Below, in pieces: positions 33,931 through 45,367 of a stretch of 64,000 nucleotides of DNA. Position 1 is the stretch's first letter; each line of letters starts with the position of its first letter. The notes beneath the pieces are model-generated. The model was not told where the DNA came from, searched no databases, and saw only the letters and a program-made list of their open reading frames with translations. The translations under genes and the position numbers were made by a program. The stretch is from Linum tenue. Taxonomy: Eukaryota > Streptophyta > Magnoliopsida > Malpighiales > Linaceae. The stretch is from the NCBI GenBank assembly GCA_946122785.1, contig CAMGYJ010000006.1, positions 69,441,676 to 69,505,675 on the forward strand. Reading direction: 5' to 3'.

Positions 33931-35568
33931 ATGGCTGGATCAGAAGTCCATGACGATGCGGGGAAGCAACGTGGAAGGAATCAGACCAAGAATCCCAAGC
34001 CAAAGGGTGACAAGTCAAGCACTCGTGATCCTATGGCGGCGCTAGAGAGGCGTGTTGCTCGAGTGGAAGTGAAGATTGCGGAAGATATCACCGCCATGGA
34101 GGATTTGTGAGCTAACTTCACTCAAATCCAAGGCGATGTTCAAAGTGTGGCGGCTAGAGTGACGAGTTTGGAGGTTGGCAATGAAGGGCTTCGAGATGAG
34201 CTCATGGCCCTCATCAAAGACACCATCTCCACCGCCATGAACGATGCCGTTGAGGTAATGAAGGAGGCGGTTGATGCGGAGGTGACTGTCTTGAAGGAGG
34301 AGGTTGCGGAGCTCAAAAGCGAGGTGACGCTTGTGAAGAGGGCCATGGCTAACGGACCTGCCATCGCACAACCTGCCTCATCCATGGAGATTCCAAGACC
34401 AAAGAGCTTTCAAGGGTCTAGGAATGCAAGGGAGTTGGAGAACTTCATATGGAGCTTGGAGCAATACTTCGAAGCTTCGGGTATTCGAGATGAGAATACC
34501 AAGGTAAAAACAGAACCTCTTTACTTGAGTGATGTTGCTATGCTGTGGTGGAGAAGGACCCAAGGCGATATCAATAAAGGGACGTGCGTGATGGAGTCAT
34601 GGGATGACTTCAAGAGGGAGATCAAGAGGCAATTCTACCCAGAGAATGTTGAGTTTGAAGCCCGGTCGAGACTAAGGAGGCTTGCTCACGAAGGAGAGAT
34701 TCGAGGGTATGTGAAGGAGTTTTCTGAATTGTTGCTCGAGATCCCCGACTACACCGACAAGGAGGTCATGTTCACCTTCCTTGACGGCCTCCAACCATGG
34801 GCGAAGTTGGAGCTACAATGGCGAGGCGTGCAAAGTCTTGCCGAGGCAATGGCGATTGCCGAGTCCCTAGTCGAGTACCACGAGCCGGAGGAACGTGTGG
34901 AGTTCGGAGGCAATGGAGGTGGACGCGACTATGACAGAGACACACGAAGGCGTGGTAGACTGGACCAAGGAGGTAGTCATAAGGTTGAGAAACCACTTAC
35001 TTGCTTCCTTTGTGATGGTCCGCATCGTGTGAGAGATTGCCCAAGAAAGCACAAGTTGTCGGCAATGAAGGCCATACTAGCAGAGTGCTCGAGCTCGGAA
35101 GAGGAAGCGGGGGCGACTCCAAGAGTGGAGCCCCATGTCGCGAAGATTGGATGCATGAAGAGATTGAGCGCCATCAAGCGGACGGAAGAGCCTCCCCATC
35201 CCGAGCAACACGGTCAATGCTTCGTAGAGGCAAAGCTCAACCAAAGGAAGACAAAAGCCTTGGTTGATACCGGGGCAAGCTGCAACCTTCTCGACGTAGA
35301 TGAAGCACGGAGGCTGGGCATCACGTACGAGAAGAAGCGAAGAGGGTGGATGAAGGCTACCAACTCAAGGGCCACAAGAACTCATGGAGTAGCGCGCCAG
35401 GTGCCACTCAAGCTAGGAGGATGGACCGGGGTGGCGGACTTTGAGGTTGTGTCGTTGGACGATTATCAGGTCATCATTGCACTGAATTCATGGTGCGGGA
35501 GAAAGCTTTCCCGATCCCATACGCCAATAGATTCTGCATCAATGGCGGAGCAAGATCGGTTCCCATGA
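33931..35568 (+). pseudogene. gag-protease ORF with a TGA and a frameshift
   Basis: The likely start is at 33931 (MAGSEVHDDAGKQRG). An in-frame TGA at 34108-34110 interrupts …AMEDL, and the frame reopens and continues from before 34147. Retrotrans_gag follows (SDVAMLWWRRTQGD, WDDFKREIKRQFYPENVE, LLEIPDYTDKEVMFTFLDGL), then a knuckle CFLCDGPHRVRDC and a retropepsin motif ALVDTGASCNLLD. Near 35480 a 1-bp slip moves VREKAFPIPYANRFCINGG into the neighbouring frame, which stays open to 36068. If trans-mobilised, this copy depends on proteins from another element. Confidence 0.82.
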
Positions 35569-35975
35569 CAAGAGAGCAACTCGAGTCAAACAAGAGGTGT
35601 TTGGCAAGGCAAGAGCAGCGAGAAGCGGCAACGATGGTGGAGGCAGCGGCTCACTCGAAGACTCATTGGAGAAGGACGAGAAGGAGGAGTTCACAGCATC
35701 GTGGAGCCATTAGAGACGAGGATGGGTCATCTTCGACATGCCAGGAGAAGCAAGGAAAGACCACCATGGTCGAGAAGGCGGGACACTCGAAGACGCGACG
35801 GAGAAGACCGCGGAGGAGTGCGCAACATCATGGGAGCACAAGGCTCGAGAGCGAGCCAGGGCCATCCTTGGTTTGGAGGAAGGTGCAACGAGACCTTGCA
35901 AGCAATGAAGCTAAGGCAAGGGAGGCATCTGCCAAAGAGCCACGACGAGGGCGTCGTGGATTGAGTGGAGGAGAA

Positions 35976-36525
35976 TGTCACCAACGAGGCTCAAGAGTCG
36001 AGAGAGGCTGCTCGAGGTCGATGGAGGCATTTCGTAGCAAGGACGCGATGAGGGCATCGCGAGAATAGGTGGGGGAGGATGTCACGCGTGGCGGGCGACA
36101 TGGCGAATGATGTGGCGGATCATGACCAAGTCAAGCACGTGTGGCATTAGGAAGACCTAGTAGCATAGGATTATCCTAGGATTCTCCATCTTGAATATGA
36201 GCTTAATGGTGCACATAAAGAGCCACATTATGAGGTGGTATAATGGTGTGCATTCTGGGGGAAACTTAATAGGGTGTAGTAATGGGAAGGGACCATTATG
36301 AGGGGCATTGATGCCTTGTATGAGGAGAGGCCTATATAAGGAGTCATCTCCCTCACTTGTATCTCATCCATCATTTTTGTGAGCAATACAACTATAGAGT
36401 TTCTCCCATCTTCTTGTGTCTTGTTCTTGTGAGTTGAGTGAGTTTGAGAGCTTGTGAGAAGGCTGCCTAACTTCTCTAACGGAATTGAGAGCTAGAGCCG
36501 CACGACCAAGAATAAGGCCGTGACA
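35976..36525 (+). repeat. Right (3') LTR, possible promoter of the cyclophilin
   Basis: This LTR carries TATATAAG at 36333-36340, in the same orientation as the cyclophilin whose ATG is at 36623. From the expected start (about 36365) through the LTR end and the old leader I find no ATG before the cyclophilin start codon. A read-through transcript could therefore be translated directly. Confidence 0.85.
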
Positions 36526-36622
36526 ACTCCCACAAGCCACAAGGCACAAACCAATTCGCCAAAGCCAAACAGCAGCAGCTAGCCAGAAAAAAAAAAGTTC
36601 CCCAATATTCCTTTCATCTGCA

Positions 36623-37150
36623 ATGGCGAGCAACCCCAAAGTCTTCTTCGACGTGACCATCGGCGGCGCCCCCGCCGGGCGGATCGTGATGGAGCTGTTC
36701 AGGGAGACGACGCCGATGGCGGCGGAGAACTTCAGCGCGCTGTGCACCGGCGAGAAGGGATCCGGGGAGAGCGGGAAGCCGCTCCACTACAAGGGCTCCA
36801 AGTTCCACCGCGTGCTCCCCGGGATGATGTGCCAGGGAGGCGACTTCGTCAACGGCGACGGCACCGGCGGGGAGTCGATCTTCGGCCGGACGTTCCCCGA
36901 CGAGAACTTCAGGGAGAGGCACACGGGCCCCGGGACCCTGTCGATGGTGAACTTCGGCCGGGACACCAACGGGTCTCAGTTCTCCATACTGTTGACCCGG
37001 GCCGGGAGGCTGGACGGGAAGCACGTCGTGGTCGGCAAGGTCGTCGACGGGATGGACGTCGTCGATGCCATCGGCGGCGTCGGGTTCGAATCCGGACAGG
37101 GATCCGACCCGGGCGTGGTTATTGCGGACTGCGGTGAACTCTCCGAATAG
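36623..37150 (+). CDS. Cyclophilin-type peptidyl-prolyl isomerase, divergent active site
   Basis: This intronless 175-aa single-domain cyclophilin has the plant loop [10 protein letters not shown] and no targeting peptide, so it is probably cytosolic. Family members catalyse cis-trans isomerisation of X-Pro bonds and bind cyclosporin A. The fold motifs are intact ([31 protein letters not shown]), but several substrate-pocket residues have changed. By human CypA numbering they are F60→Met68, A101→Val109, A103→Phe111, F113→Ser121 and W121→Arg129. Arg63, Met69, Gln71 and His134 remain. Loss of the Trp suggests poor cyclosporin binding, and catalysis is probably weak or altered. The frame is intact and GC-rich. 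A 3.2-kb LTR element splits its 5' leader, ending 97 bp before the ATG. It is a paralogue of the gene at 45368. Confidence 0.92.
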   Translation: MASNPKVFFDVTIGGAPAGRIVMELFRETTPMAAENFSALCTGEKGSGESGKPLHYKGSKFHRVLPGMMCQGGDFVNGDGTGGESIFGRTFPDENFRERHTGPGTLSMVNFGRDTNGSQFSILLTRAGRLDGKHVVVGKVVDGMDVVDAIGGVGFESGQGSDPGVVIADCGELSE

Positions 37151-37739
37151 TTTAATTAATTAATAATGATGGTGGGATTTACATTTATACTGTCGGTCAT
37201 GAATAATGCTGTTTCGCCTGCGCGCGCTTTTCCGTTGCGCTGTTGATTTGAAAAGAGTTTACCGTTGGCATGAATTGTTGTTGAGGTGTGTCGGGTAGGT
37301 GTTTGTACTTTAAATTTTCTCTTCTGCGTATTTGTCATGAAGTATGTATTTGATGGTTAAATAATGAAGTTACGTTGATCTCATTTGGGATGAGATAATG
37401 AATGAAAAATCATGGCAAGTTTTCTAATTGTTCCCTTTTTTGTTTCTGCCTGATTTCTGTCAAATATTAGTTGAACTTGAAACACAGTATCATACCATTT
37501 GCTTTATCTCATGAGAGCTAATGGTTTCGACTGTTTTAATTGGGATTAGTCCGAATATATGAAAAAATTATTATATTGTTTAGTCCAAATAAATTGGATA
37601 TAATCTTATGATAAAATCACATATTAATCAATTGTTTTCGGTATTTGTAAATTATATGAAATTTCATATACCATATGGATAATAATTTTACACCCAAATA
37701 ACAATCCATATCTTGATCCAACATATAGTGAAAATTAAA
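37151..37739. other. 3' flank of the cyclophilin, no further gene
   Basis: AT-rich sequence containing the probable 3' UTR. No clear feature beyond that. Confidence 0.5.
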
Positions 37740-38081
37740 GGGTAATGTCTATTTTTTATCCAAACCTTCTTCAGATTCTTTTATTTTATCCAAACCTATT
37801 AAAATGCTATTAATTATCCAAATCTTTCGTAATGAATCAAAATATTAACCATTTTTACGTTATTGTTAATAATTTTGTAACTCTTTTCTTAGTTAAAATA
37901 CTACAATTTTGTAATGTTGACCTTTATGTGTCTCTTCCAAATCAGTATCATGTTGCCAAGTCAATATTACTAACAAAATTGCTAACTGAAAGTTAACATT
38001 TGGTTAATTCTTAGTATTTTGATAGGTTTGGCTAATAAAGAAGAATCCGAAAAAGATTTGGATAAAAAATAGACATTACCC
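37740..38081. mobile_element. 342-bp MULE-type MITE
   Basis: A perfect 9-bp TSD AAAATTAAA (37731-37739 and 38082-38090) flanks long TIRs beginning GGGTAATGTCTATTTTTTAT on both sides. The arms stay similar for about 120-150 bp, leaving a short AT-rich centre and no coding sequence. The TSD length assigns it to Mutator-like elements. Confidence 0.9.
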
Positions 38082-38359
38082 AAAATTAAACAAACTCATA
38101 TAAATATCACTATTCAAATGATTAACTTAGAATATCCTAAAGATAGGATTAGACGAAAAGGAAAACTAAAAAAGAAACGCAATTTGCAAATCAAAGGCAA
38201 AAACGACGTCATATCCCCGTGTACCAATTCGGAATCTTGCTGCGGGTCGACCCGCAAGTGTGTGACGCCCATTTTCCTCATTGGATCCGGATCAATTTGG
38301 ATCGACTAGCGTGTTGACGACATTGATATATAGTGAACTTCCTCACCTTTATCGGCTTT

Positions 38360-41329
38360 TCTACAAAATACTATAAGGCAATGTCAAAATACAGCTTTTG
38401 CCACGTCAGCTCCTACTGAAACCGCCGCATAGAGCGGAGGGGGTTTCCTGTCAATTTAGTAAGCCTTTTCTTTCCCACTATCTCCCACCGGAAAACGAAG
38501 CTTTCTCTGCCACAGTCTGAAGAAATTCAGACTTCCAATCCCTACTGGAATCGAAGTACTTCTTCTCGCCGCCTTTGTGTTTTTTCACAGATAGATCTGC
38601 AGCGTCCTAATAAATTCATTATTCCAATCCGTGCCGGAATGTAAGCTCTTCCTCTGGAGCCTGTCTTTATATTTTACCGTCCTTTCTTTGTATTTTGTCG
38701 CCGAAACCTTCCAGCTAAAAACCCCTCATCCGCCCCGTTGCATGCTATCTCTCTCTCTCGCTCTTGCCGAATGGAAGAGCTGTCTCTCGCCGTCCATCCT
38801 TTGTAATTTTGTCGCCGAACCTTCGTGCGAAAATCCCCTCATCTGCCCTATTGCCTGCTGCCTCTCTCTCACTCTTGGCCTCTGTTCTACTCCATAATAT
38901 CTCTCGAGCGGCGTGCTTTACCAAAATAATCCCGGATAACCCGCCTCTCCCACTGTCGCTGTTTGTAAGTTCCATTACTATCGATTATATTTCCTTTTCC
39001 AATGCGCGTTTGATCCAATTTGCAGACCATTAACCACAACCATGTTGTGATACAGTGTGTATTCTGTTCTTTGTACGAGATTTGGACTCAATTTCTGGAT
39101 GAGGAAGGGAGCCACAGTTTCTTGAAGAATTAATCTCCCTTGGGCCTTGACTAATTGATTGCCTTTGATAGTTTGATTTATTTGGGTCTTCATCGATTGC
39201 AGTAATGCCCTCAAGAAGAATGGTTCATATACTTCCAGCAATCTCAATCGATGTAATATTCTCATTCTGAATTCATTTTGATGTTATGTGAAGATTGTGT
39301 GAAATATATGCAGAGAGGCGTTCATTGATATGAATTTTCTGCTCAATTATGTCTTTGTTAGCTCAAGGGAAAATGGCGCCATTATTCATAATATGATCAG
39401 TGGCTCTTGCGGACACCCCTTATCTTCTACTAGAAATGTACTCATATTTTTTCCCCCGTTTCCTGTTGAGTAGTGGGGAAGTTGTCAAAGTCATTTTGTC
39501 GTACTCATTAGTTGACCAGCTTGAGTATGTTCTTAAGAGTGAAGCTGAAACTGGCTCAATGTTCATTTTCACATATGTTTATGCTCACAAGTACTATGGT
39601 AAGTTAATTACATGTTATCTCATCAATAGGCAAGTACCCCAAAACCAATTTTCTTGATTAAATCAAGCTGGCAAATTTTGCTTCACCTGCAGGGGAGAAC
39701 TATTTTTCCACCTCATATGCTTCCAAGCTGTAATGGAACCTTCACTATCCAGTAGCTCATATAAAACTAACTTCTATTCATTCTTGAAAAAATTATTCAG
39801 CATAATTAAGAAGACATTTTATTTCATTCTAGTGTCGAATTTGCAGCAGCAGCAATGGTGTTACTCGCAAATTGGGTGTCAAAGTTTCATACTCCCAAGT
39901 TCTATCAAGTTGCTGGAGACTATGAATGTGGCTGGTCCAATTAAGGTCTCATCAAAATATTGTCTTTTCTTATTTCTTTATCCATATTTCACATTTTGCA
40001 AGAAAGACAAGTTATGTTATGTGAATCTTTCTTTATTCATCATTTGTAGGGTGTGACCTATAAAATTCCAGCAGAGGTTGCTGAGGTCAATGCATATTCG
40101 TCTGATCGCAAAGAAGCCTTCATGGTTGAGCTGAAACTGAATGATGACCAAGATTTCTCTGCTTTCATTTTCAACAGTAATACTTTTAGGTCGATTACTG
40201 ATTCTATTTTCAAGAATGACAAGCAGTTTGAGAGGTCAGCTTCGAATTCAATTTGAAGTCGTTGAAGGGGAAGAAATTCCAGTTCTTGGTGAAAGCTGTT
40301 GGCCACTTTTATAAACCTGGAGCAGTGCACTATGTGGTTTTGAAAATCATGAGTGGCTAAGAGGAAGAAAGAGCCTATTCCTCCACAGATCCAACAAGTT
40401 ATTAATATGAGATTCAAATGACATGTTAAAGTTACTAAATTCAACGTCTTGAATCCTCAAGCTGATTATTCTGTGCTTAGAGTGGATCATAATCTACTTG
40501 GGGTAAGTTTAGAATATTTCTGCGTTACTTAAATTCATTCACCTAGATGGTACCAGCTTAATTTCATCCTTTGAAGCTCTCTTATTAAACTAATTTGATT
40601 GCAGCGTTTGGATGACACATCAAGTCAATCCCTCACAGAGGTCGCTCCTATATTGGAGGAGGCCAATAATACTAATCCAAGTACTCAGAATCTTGGAGGG
40701 ACAACCTCAACTAGATTGAAAAGGAAACATGAGCTTGACTGTGAATTTGAGGAAGACAAGTAGTATTGACAGAATCTTTGTTTGGTCAAGGCCATATGAT
40801 GAATTTTTTATTCAGTAGTATGTTGCTCATATGTGGGCTGTTTCTGGATACTTTGTTTTTTTTACTGAATTTGAAGCTTTGATTGTGCATATTTTGGTTT
40901 ATCATTTTCCCAGCCAATAGGAATTTGAAGTTCAAAATGGCATGGATCTGTTTGGTTTATTACAACAACATTTAGTTATACATGTGTTAGTTACAAGTTC
41001 AAGTTAGCTGTTCTTTTTTTCATCGGCAGCAGCAAGTTCAAGTTCAAGTCTGTGTATAACTTTTGAAAGCATCAATTTCCTAGCAAGTGATGCTGCAATC
41101 GGTAGGGATATTGTTTATTCACCACCGGCAAATAACTTTTCACTGGTTTGCCAAACCCGTACTTTCTAAACTTGGACCAATCCTTGCTGATGGAATGGTC
41201 GAAGTTACGAATTCAAATTGCTTTAGTCATATTGCTTTGGGATTTTATACTTCACTGGCCAATATAATACAACAAAGTACACATTCCATTTTTATAGTAC
41301 ACCGGCCAACGGGCCGGGCCCATTGCTAG
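38360..41329 (+). mobile_element. Helitron with 3' hairpin and CTAG terminus
   Basis: The 3' end shows a 6-bp stem hairpin CCGGCC-aacg-GGCCGG (41303-41318), a short spacer and CTAG at 41326-41329 followed by host T. That is the canonical Helitron end (hairpin, CTRR, insertion before T). The proposed 5' end is TCTACAAAATACTATAAGGC at 38360, which resembles plant Helitron 5' termini with TC at the start. The preceding base is T instead of the expected A, so this boundary is less certain. No TIR or TSD is expected. The interior carries a decayed RPA-like gene and leader-like sequence at 38380-38990. Confidence 0.65.
39840..40770 (+). pseudogene. RPA1/OB-fold-like gene remnant in the Helitron
   Basis: After an acceptor-like tttgtag at about 40049, the frame reads GVTYKIPAEVAEVNAYSSDRKEAFMVELKLNDDQDFSAFIF with good OB-fold character (beta strands, LxLxD…FxAFIF). 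The upstream exon contains GDYECGWSN, which could be part of the zinc ribbon that precedes this fold in replication protein A large-subunit C-domains. A later segment, KAVGHFYKPGAVHYVVLKIMSG, and a tail VTKFNVLNPQADYSVLRVDHNLLG / RLDDTSSQSLTEVAPILEE extend to a stop near 40762. Plant Helitrons often carry RPA-like genes, which supports the reading. Frames change between blocks, so it looks inactive. Confidence 0.4.
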
Positions 41330-41339
41330 TTCATATTAA

Positions 41340-41755
41340 TAATTGTAAGTTCCAAATAATAAACGATAACTAGACCCCTCAACTAAGCTCAACTGTAAAA
41401 GCTATAAGTTAACAAATAAAACAATTGATAAGGTTTTGCCACCCAACTAATACAACCTGGTTATTAAGGTTGAAATTATTTAGTTTAATTAGGTTATTGG
41501 GCCTCTCTCACTTGGATTAACGACTCTTCTAACAGTGGCGGAGCCATTAACATAATTGGGGGTGCTTGTAGCCCTTTCCGAAGGACACATAAAAATATCA
41601 AGAGAGGATAAGTGGTAGATTCAAACCCTTGAATTGACTTCTCGATTTCAGACCATCTTCCTTACCATCTCCACACTCCACATGATGAGGTATGCGACTA
41701 TAAAGCATGCATACACTTTTATTCACAAAATAGCTATAATTGGTCCTAAAAATAA
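41340..41755. other. Intergenic DNA, no gene recognised
   Basis: No supported feature. A phrase gtggcggagcc at about 41535 is common in plant repeats but gives no boundary. Confidence 0.4.
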
Positions 41756-41759
41756 CACC

Positions 41760-44700
41760 TACAACTAAGTTGTGTCGTTCCCACATTTCATGAGATGTCA
41801 CATTCCTTGTCTTGATTCTCACTAAACTTCTTCTTCCACTCACATCTTGATCCACCATTCTCACCATCTATTGATCCTACTATCCATGTTCTAAATACAA
41901 AAATTCCTCTTCCATTTCCAGATACTACAGAACCACCTTTTTCAGTTCCTTCTACACCAAACCAACCTCCTATCGTACATGAAGCTTTTTCTCCACTCAT
42001 TACACCTTTCCCCCCACATTCTCCTTCACATGTTATAGATCTCCCAGCATCACCCTCCTCACTTCATGTTGCCCATCGCAAACCTTCTCAAATCTCAACT
42101 AAACCTGTGGAATATAATGATTATGTTATGCATGTATAATCACACTTTGACAAGCACCTTAGTTGCTTGTTTATCCTATGACCAGTTTTCATCAGGATAT
42201 AAGAAGTATGTTTGTGCAGTTGAAAGTTGAAACCACATTGATACCCAAAACATTTGAGGGGTTGCGAAGTGCAAATGTTGGAGAGATGCTATGAACTTGG
42301 AGTTGAGAGCATTGGTAGAAAATCATACATGGGATGCAGTTTCTTGTCCACATAGAAATAGACCTATTGGGAACAAGTGAGTGTTTACCATCAAATTCAA
42401 TCTTGATGGTATCATAGAGAAGTACAAGGCTAGACTGATAGCCAAAAGATTTACTCAGATTTATGGAATTGATTTCGTTGACACTTATTTCCCAATTGCT
42501 AAATTGGATTCTGTCAAATCTTTCTTACATTGGTTGCAACAAAGGATTGGAAGTTGTTTCAGTTAGATGTTAGTGTAATGCATTATGCATTCCTGTTTGG
42601 TGACTCTCAAGAGAAAGTTTATATGGATCTTTCTCCTACCATTCCTGACTGTGGTAAAAGTATGTCGTATCAGGAAATCAATATATGCTCTATAGCATGC
42701 ATCAAAGATATGGTTTGCCAAACTTACATATGCTCTTCTAAGCTTTGGTTATATATAGTCCCATAGTGATTATTCTATGTTTGTCCACTACAATAATACT
42801 GACAATTGTCGAAAACATATTGATATTATGTGCTTAATGTGATTATTTCATGATATGTTTGAGACATATATTGCTTGTTTTAAGGCCAGCTGACAATGGA
42901 ATGGTTATATGATCATTACCACCATGTATTAGAATGTTGATATATTTTAGGTGGAAAGATAGAAATTGTGGAAGTACAAGCATACAGATAAGTCGAACAC
43001 AAATCAAGTCTATCACCAAATCAATTTGGACCGGGTTCTTGAGCTACCCAGTTGGAGTGCATTATTTTCCAATTTGGACCGGGACTTTGGTGGATTTATT
43101 GGGCCCGGCCAATTAGAAGAAGCAGCTGGGCCGAGGAATTAAACCGAGAGGAGGGACGTAATTTTGCAAGGAGGAAATCGGCTGGGAATAAAAGGGGGAA
43201 GTTGTGCGGAATTGAAAAAGGGGAGGCGGAATAATTGGAGAGGCTTGGGAGTTGGGACACGAGATTCTTCTGGGGAGGAGAATTGCAAAAAGGGGAGGAA
43301 TTATTTGGACCGGGGAAAAGGACGAACATGCGACTAGCGAGGGACAGCAGCAAGCTATCGCGAGGAACAGGAGATCGTAGTGCATAATTCAAAATCAGTA
43401 TTTTCTTTCGCTAGTGATTAGTTCAATGATGAATATGAACATTATTGTTGTGTGTTTTATTTTTATCATGAACTAAACCCTAATTTCTGGGGGAAACACC
43501 ATAGGATGTAGTTATTTCTAGAATTGATGGTTTGATTCGTATTTCTTTTCTTCCAATCTCCATTGCAGGAAATTACTTAATGCTTTGTGTTGACTGGCCA
43601 CCAATACAATGATTTGTAGTTAATTAGGTTATTAGCGACAGTGAAACCCTAATAACTGAACCTATTTCATGTGACATAGTAACTTATCGAAGCGACAGTG
43701 GATTAAATAAGATGTTATGTGGTCTTGAATGGGATGTCGGTCTTAAGGCTAAATAATTAATTCATTGAGCTATGACAGTAGGATTTGAATTGATTGTTTA
43801 GTAACTAGTAATTCCCGACAGGGATAGCTAGCACAGCAGTGATATCATGGCTGTAGAAATATGGATTAAATTGATTGGAATATGTGAATTAATTTGGATA
43901 TGATAGGTAGCGAGTCCCGGTGTTTCTCCCAGAGCTTTCTCCCATTGATTTCAACCCGACAATTTTAATTTGCTTATTTTGTTTAATTATTTTGCCATTA
44001 GATAATAGTTTCATCACTCGAATCATTTTCACCTATAGTTTGCTCCATAGAATTGATAGAATATAAGGTTGTACCAGTCCCTGAGAGACGATACCCGGAT
44101 TTCCGGTTTTACTACAAGATAGGAATTGAAGCATTACGCTTTTGCCTTATCAAATACTCGTGAGATTTCCATTCAATTGGTCTATGTTGATGATATCACC
44201 ATTGCAGGTGATGATGATCATGGCATGACTGATCGATCTTAAGCACTTCTTATAATCTCAGTATAAGATTCATGATCTCGACATACTTCATTACTTCTTA
44301 GGTCTTGAGATTTCTCGATCACAAGGGGGATTATGCATATGCCAGAAGAAATATTGCATTGATTTGTAAGAAGTTACTAGCTATGCTCGATCACTCCTAT
44401 TGATATGAAGACAAGATCCAATGTTGAATGTTGATGATGGACCATTACTTGAAAATGAGACACTTTTTAGGAAGATCGTTGGTCGAAATACATCACCTTA
44501 CCATCACACAACCTTATCTCACCTTTGTTGTTCAATAATTATGTTAGTATCAAACTGCGCCAATTGTGCCACATATGCAGTTGGCTTACAACATCTTGAA
44601 GTACCTCAAGAATGGTCCAGGACAAGAATTATTCTATCCATCCAAGTCTGATATGCAACTTATAGGATATTGTGACTCTGACTGGGCTTCATGTTCGTAT

Positions 44701-45010
44701 ACAAGATGTTCAAGACGAGATAATGTGTTTATGTGGGAAGATCACAGATTATATGGAGATAAAAGAAATAGGGCATTGTGTCACGATTCTCCTCTAAATA
44801 TGAATACGTACAAGTCTTGAATACATGTGAGGTCGTACGGGTAAAAAGGATTATGCATGAACTTCATATTGTACATCCAAGACGTGTAGAAGTCTTCCAT
44901 AGCAATCGATAAGCTATTCACATTGCTGAAAATTCGGGTGTTTCATGAAAGCGTGAAACACATTGAGATCGATAGCCACACGTGATTTGTCAGTTTCTAT
45001 AATCCAAGAT
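41760..45010 (+). pseudogene. Copia pol relic, split by a solo LTR
   Basis: Plus-strand pieces follow Copia order. They are a proline-rich linker at about 41850-42120 (ends PVEYNDYVMH), a reverse-transcriptase start WRDAMNLELRALVENHTWDAV, KYKARLIAKRFTQIYGIDF, DWKLFQLDVSVMHYAFL, VYVDDITIAGDD at about 44185, and RNase H ILKYLKNGPGQELFYP and IGYCDSDWASCS at 44590-44690, then AIHIAENSGV at about 44915. Frameshifts and stops are frequent. The reverse-transcriptase region is interrupted by an insertion at 42800-44152. No LTRs of this element were found. Confidence 0.8.
42800..44152. mobile_element. Solo LTR (1.35 kb) inside the Copia relic
   Basis: The block starts TGACAATTG and ends CCTTATCA, giving TG…CA ends, and is flanked by a 5-bp TSD AATAC (42795-42799 and 44153-44157). 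It has no gag or pol content and no internal direct repeat of its ends, as expected for an LTR left after recombination. The phrase gagacgatacccgg near its end resembles plant Ty3/gypsy LTR ends, so plus orientation is likely. Confidence 0.72.
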
Positions 45011-45301
45011 TCCAAACTCATCAGTCTCAGCTACCAGCTACAAATATTTAACAAACATCATTCACTAGTGGTGAATCTTAAATAGCCCATCATATCGAGT
45101 ATTTTTCAACGTCTTTTCTGTATGCGAATCTTCTTCTTTCCTCACGTTATTTATCCGATGGCGCCATGCTGCCGATGATGGAATAGATACTGGCGTCAAG
45201 TGCACGCAGCTCCCACCAAAATTCCTTCCCCACTAACTCCTACACGTGTACCCAATCAGCGGCCACCAATCACTCACCCTAAACATTATTCCCCGCGCTA
45301 C

Positions 45302-45307
45302 TATAAA
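45302..45307 (+). promoter_or_regulatory. TATA box of the canonical cyclophilin
   Basis: TATAAA lies 66 bp upstream of the ATG at 45368, preceded by CCAAT-like sequence (cccaatcagc near 45250). The A-rich leader aaacaaaaccactaaaacc matches a short plant 5' UTR. Promoter assignment is by position and motif only. Confidence 0.65.
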
Positions 45308-45367
45308 GATCAATTCGAAACTCAACAGCAGAAACAAAACCACTAAAACCTCCAACAAAAAAAAAAC

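Larger units (their letters stand above)
33293..36525 (+). mobile_element. Young gag-protease-only LTR retrotransposon (TR-GAG type)
   Basis: Two 550-bp LTRs (33293-33842 and 35976-36525) begin TGTCACC and end GTGACA, and ACTC lies next to both outer ends as a short TSD. The primer site TGGTATCAGAGC starts at 33845 and a purine tract gagtggaggagaa precedes the right LTR. By eye about 14 sites differ between the LTRs (about 2.5%), so the insertion is recent. The interior encodes only Gag, a zinc knuckle and an aspartic protease of Ty3/gypsy type; reverse transcriptase, RNase H and integrase are absent. This matches the described non-autonomous TR-GAG architecture. Confidence 0.88.

Noticed and set aside
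36614..37137. Long frames on the minus strand and in another plus frame of the first cyclophilin (similar ones at 45233-46038)
   Set aside because: GC-rich codon composition keeps alternative frames open; only the cyclophilin frame shows a known domain.
40053..40256. Considered as an active single-exon RPA-like gene
   Set aside because: Flanking blocks of the same domain lie in other frames and across degraded splice signals, so it is better read as a remnant.
43096..43392. 98- and 90-aa minus-strand frames
   Set aside because: They fall inside the solo LTR and have no domain support.
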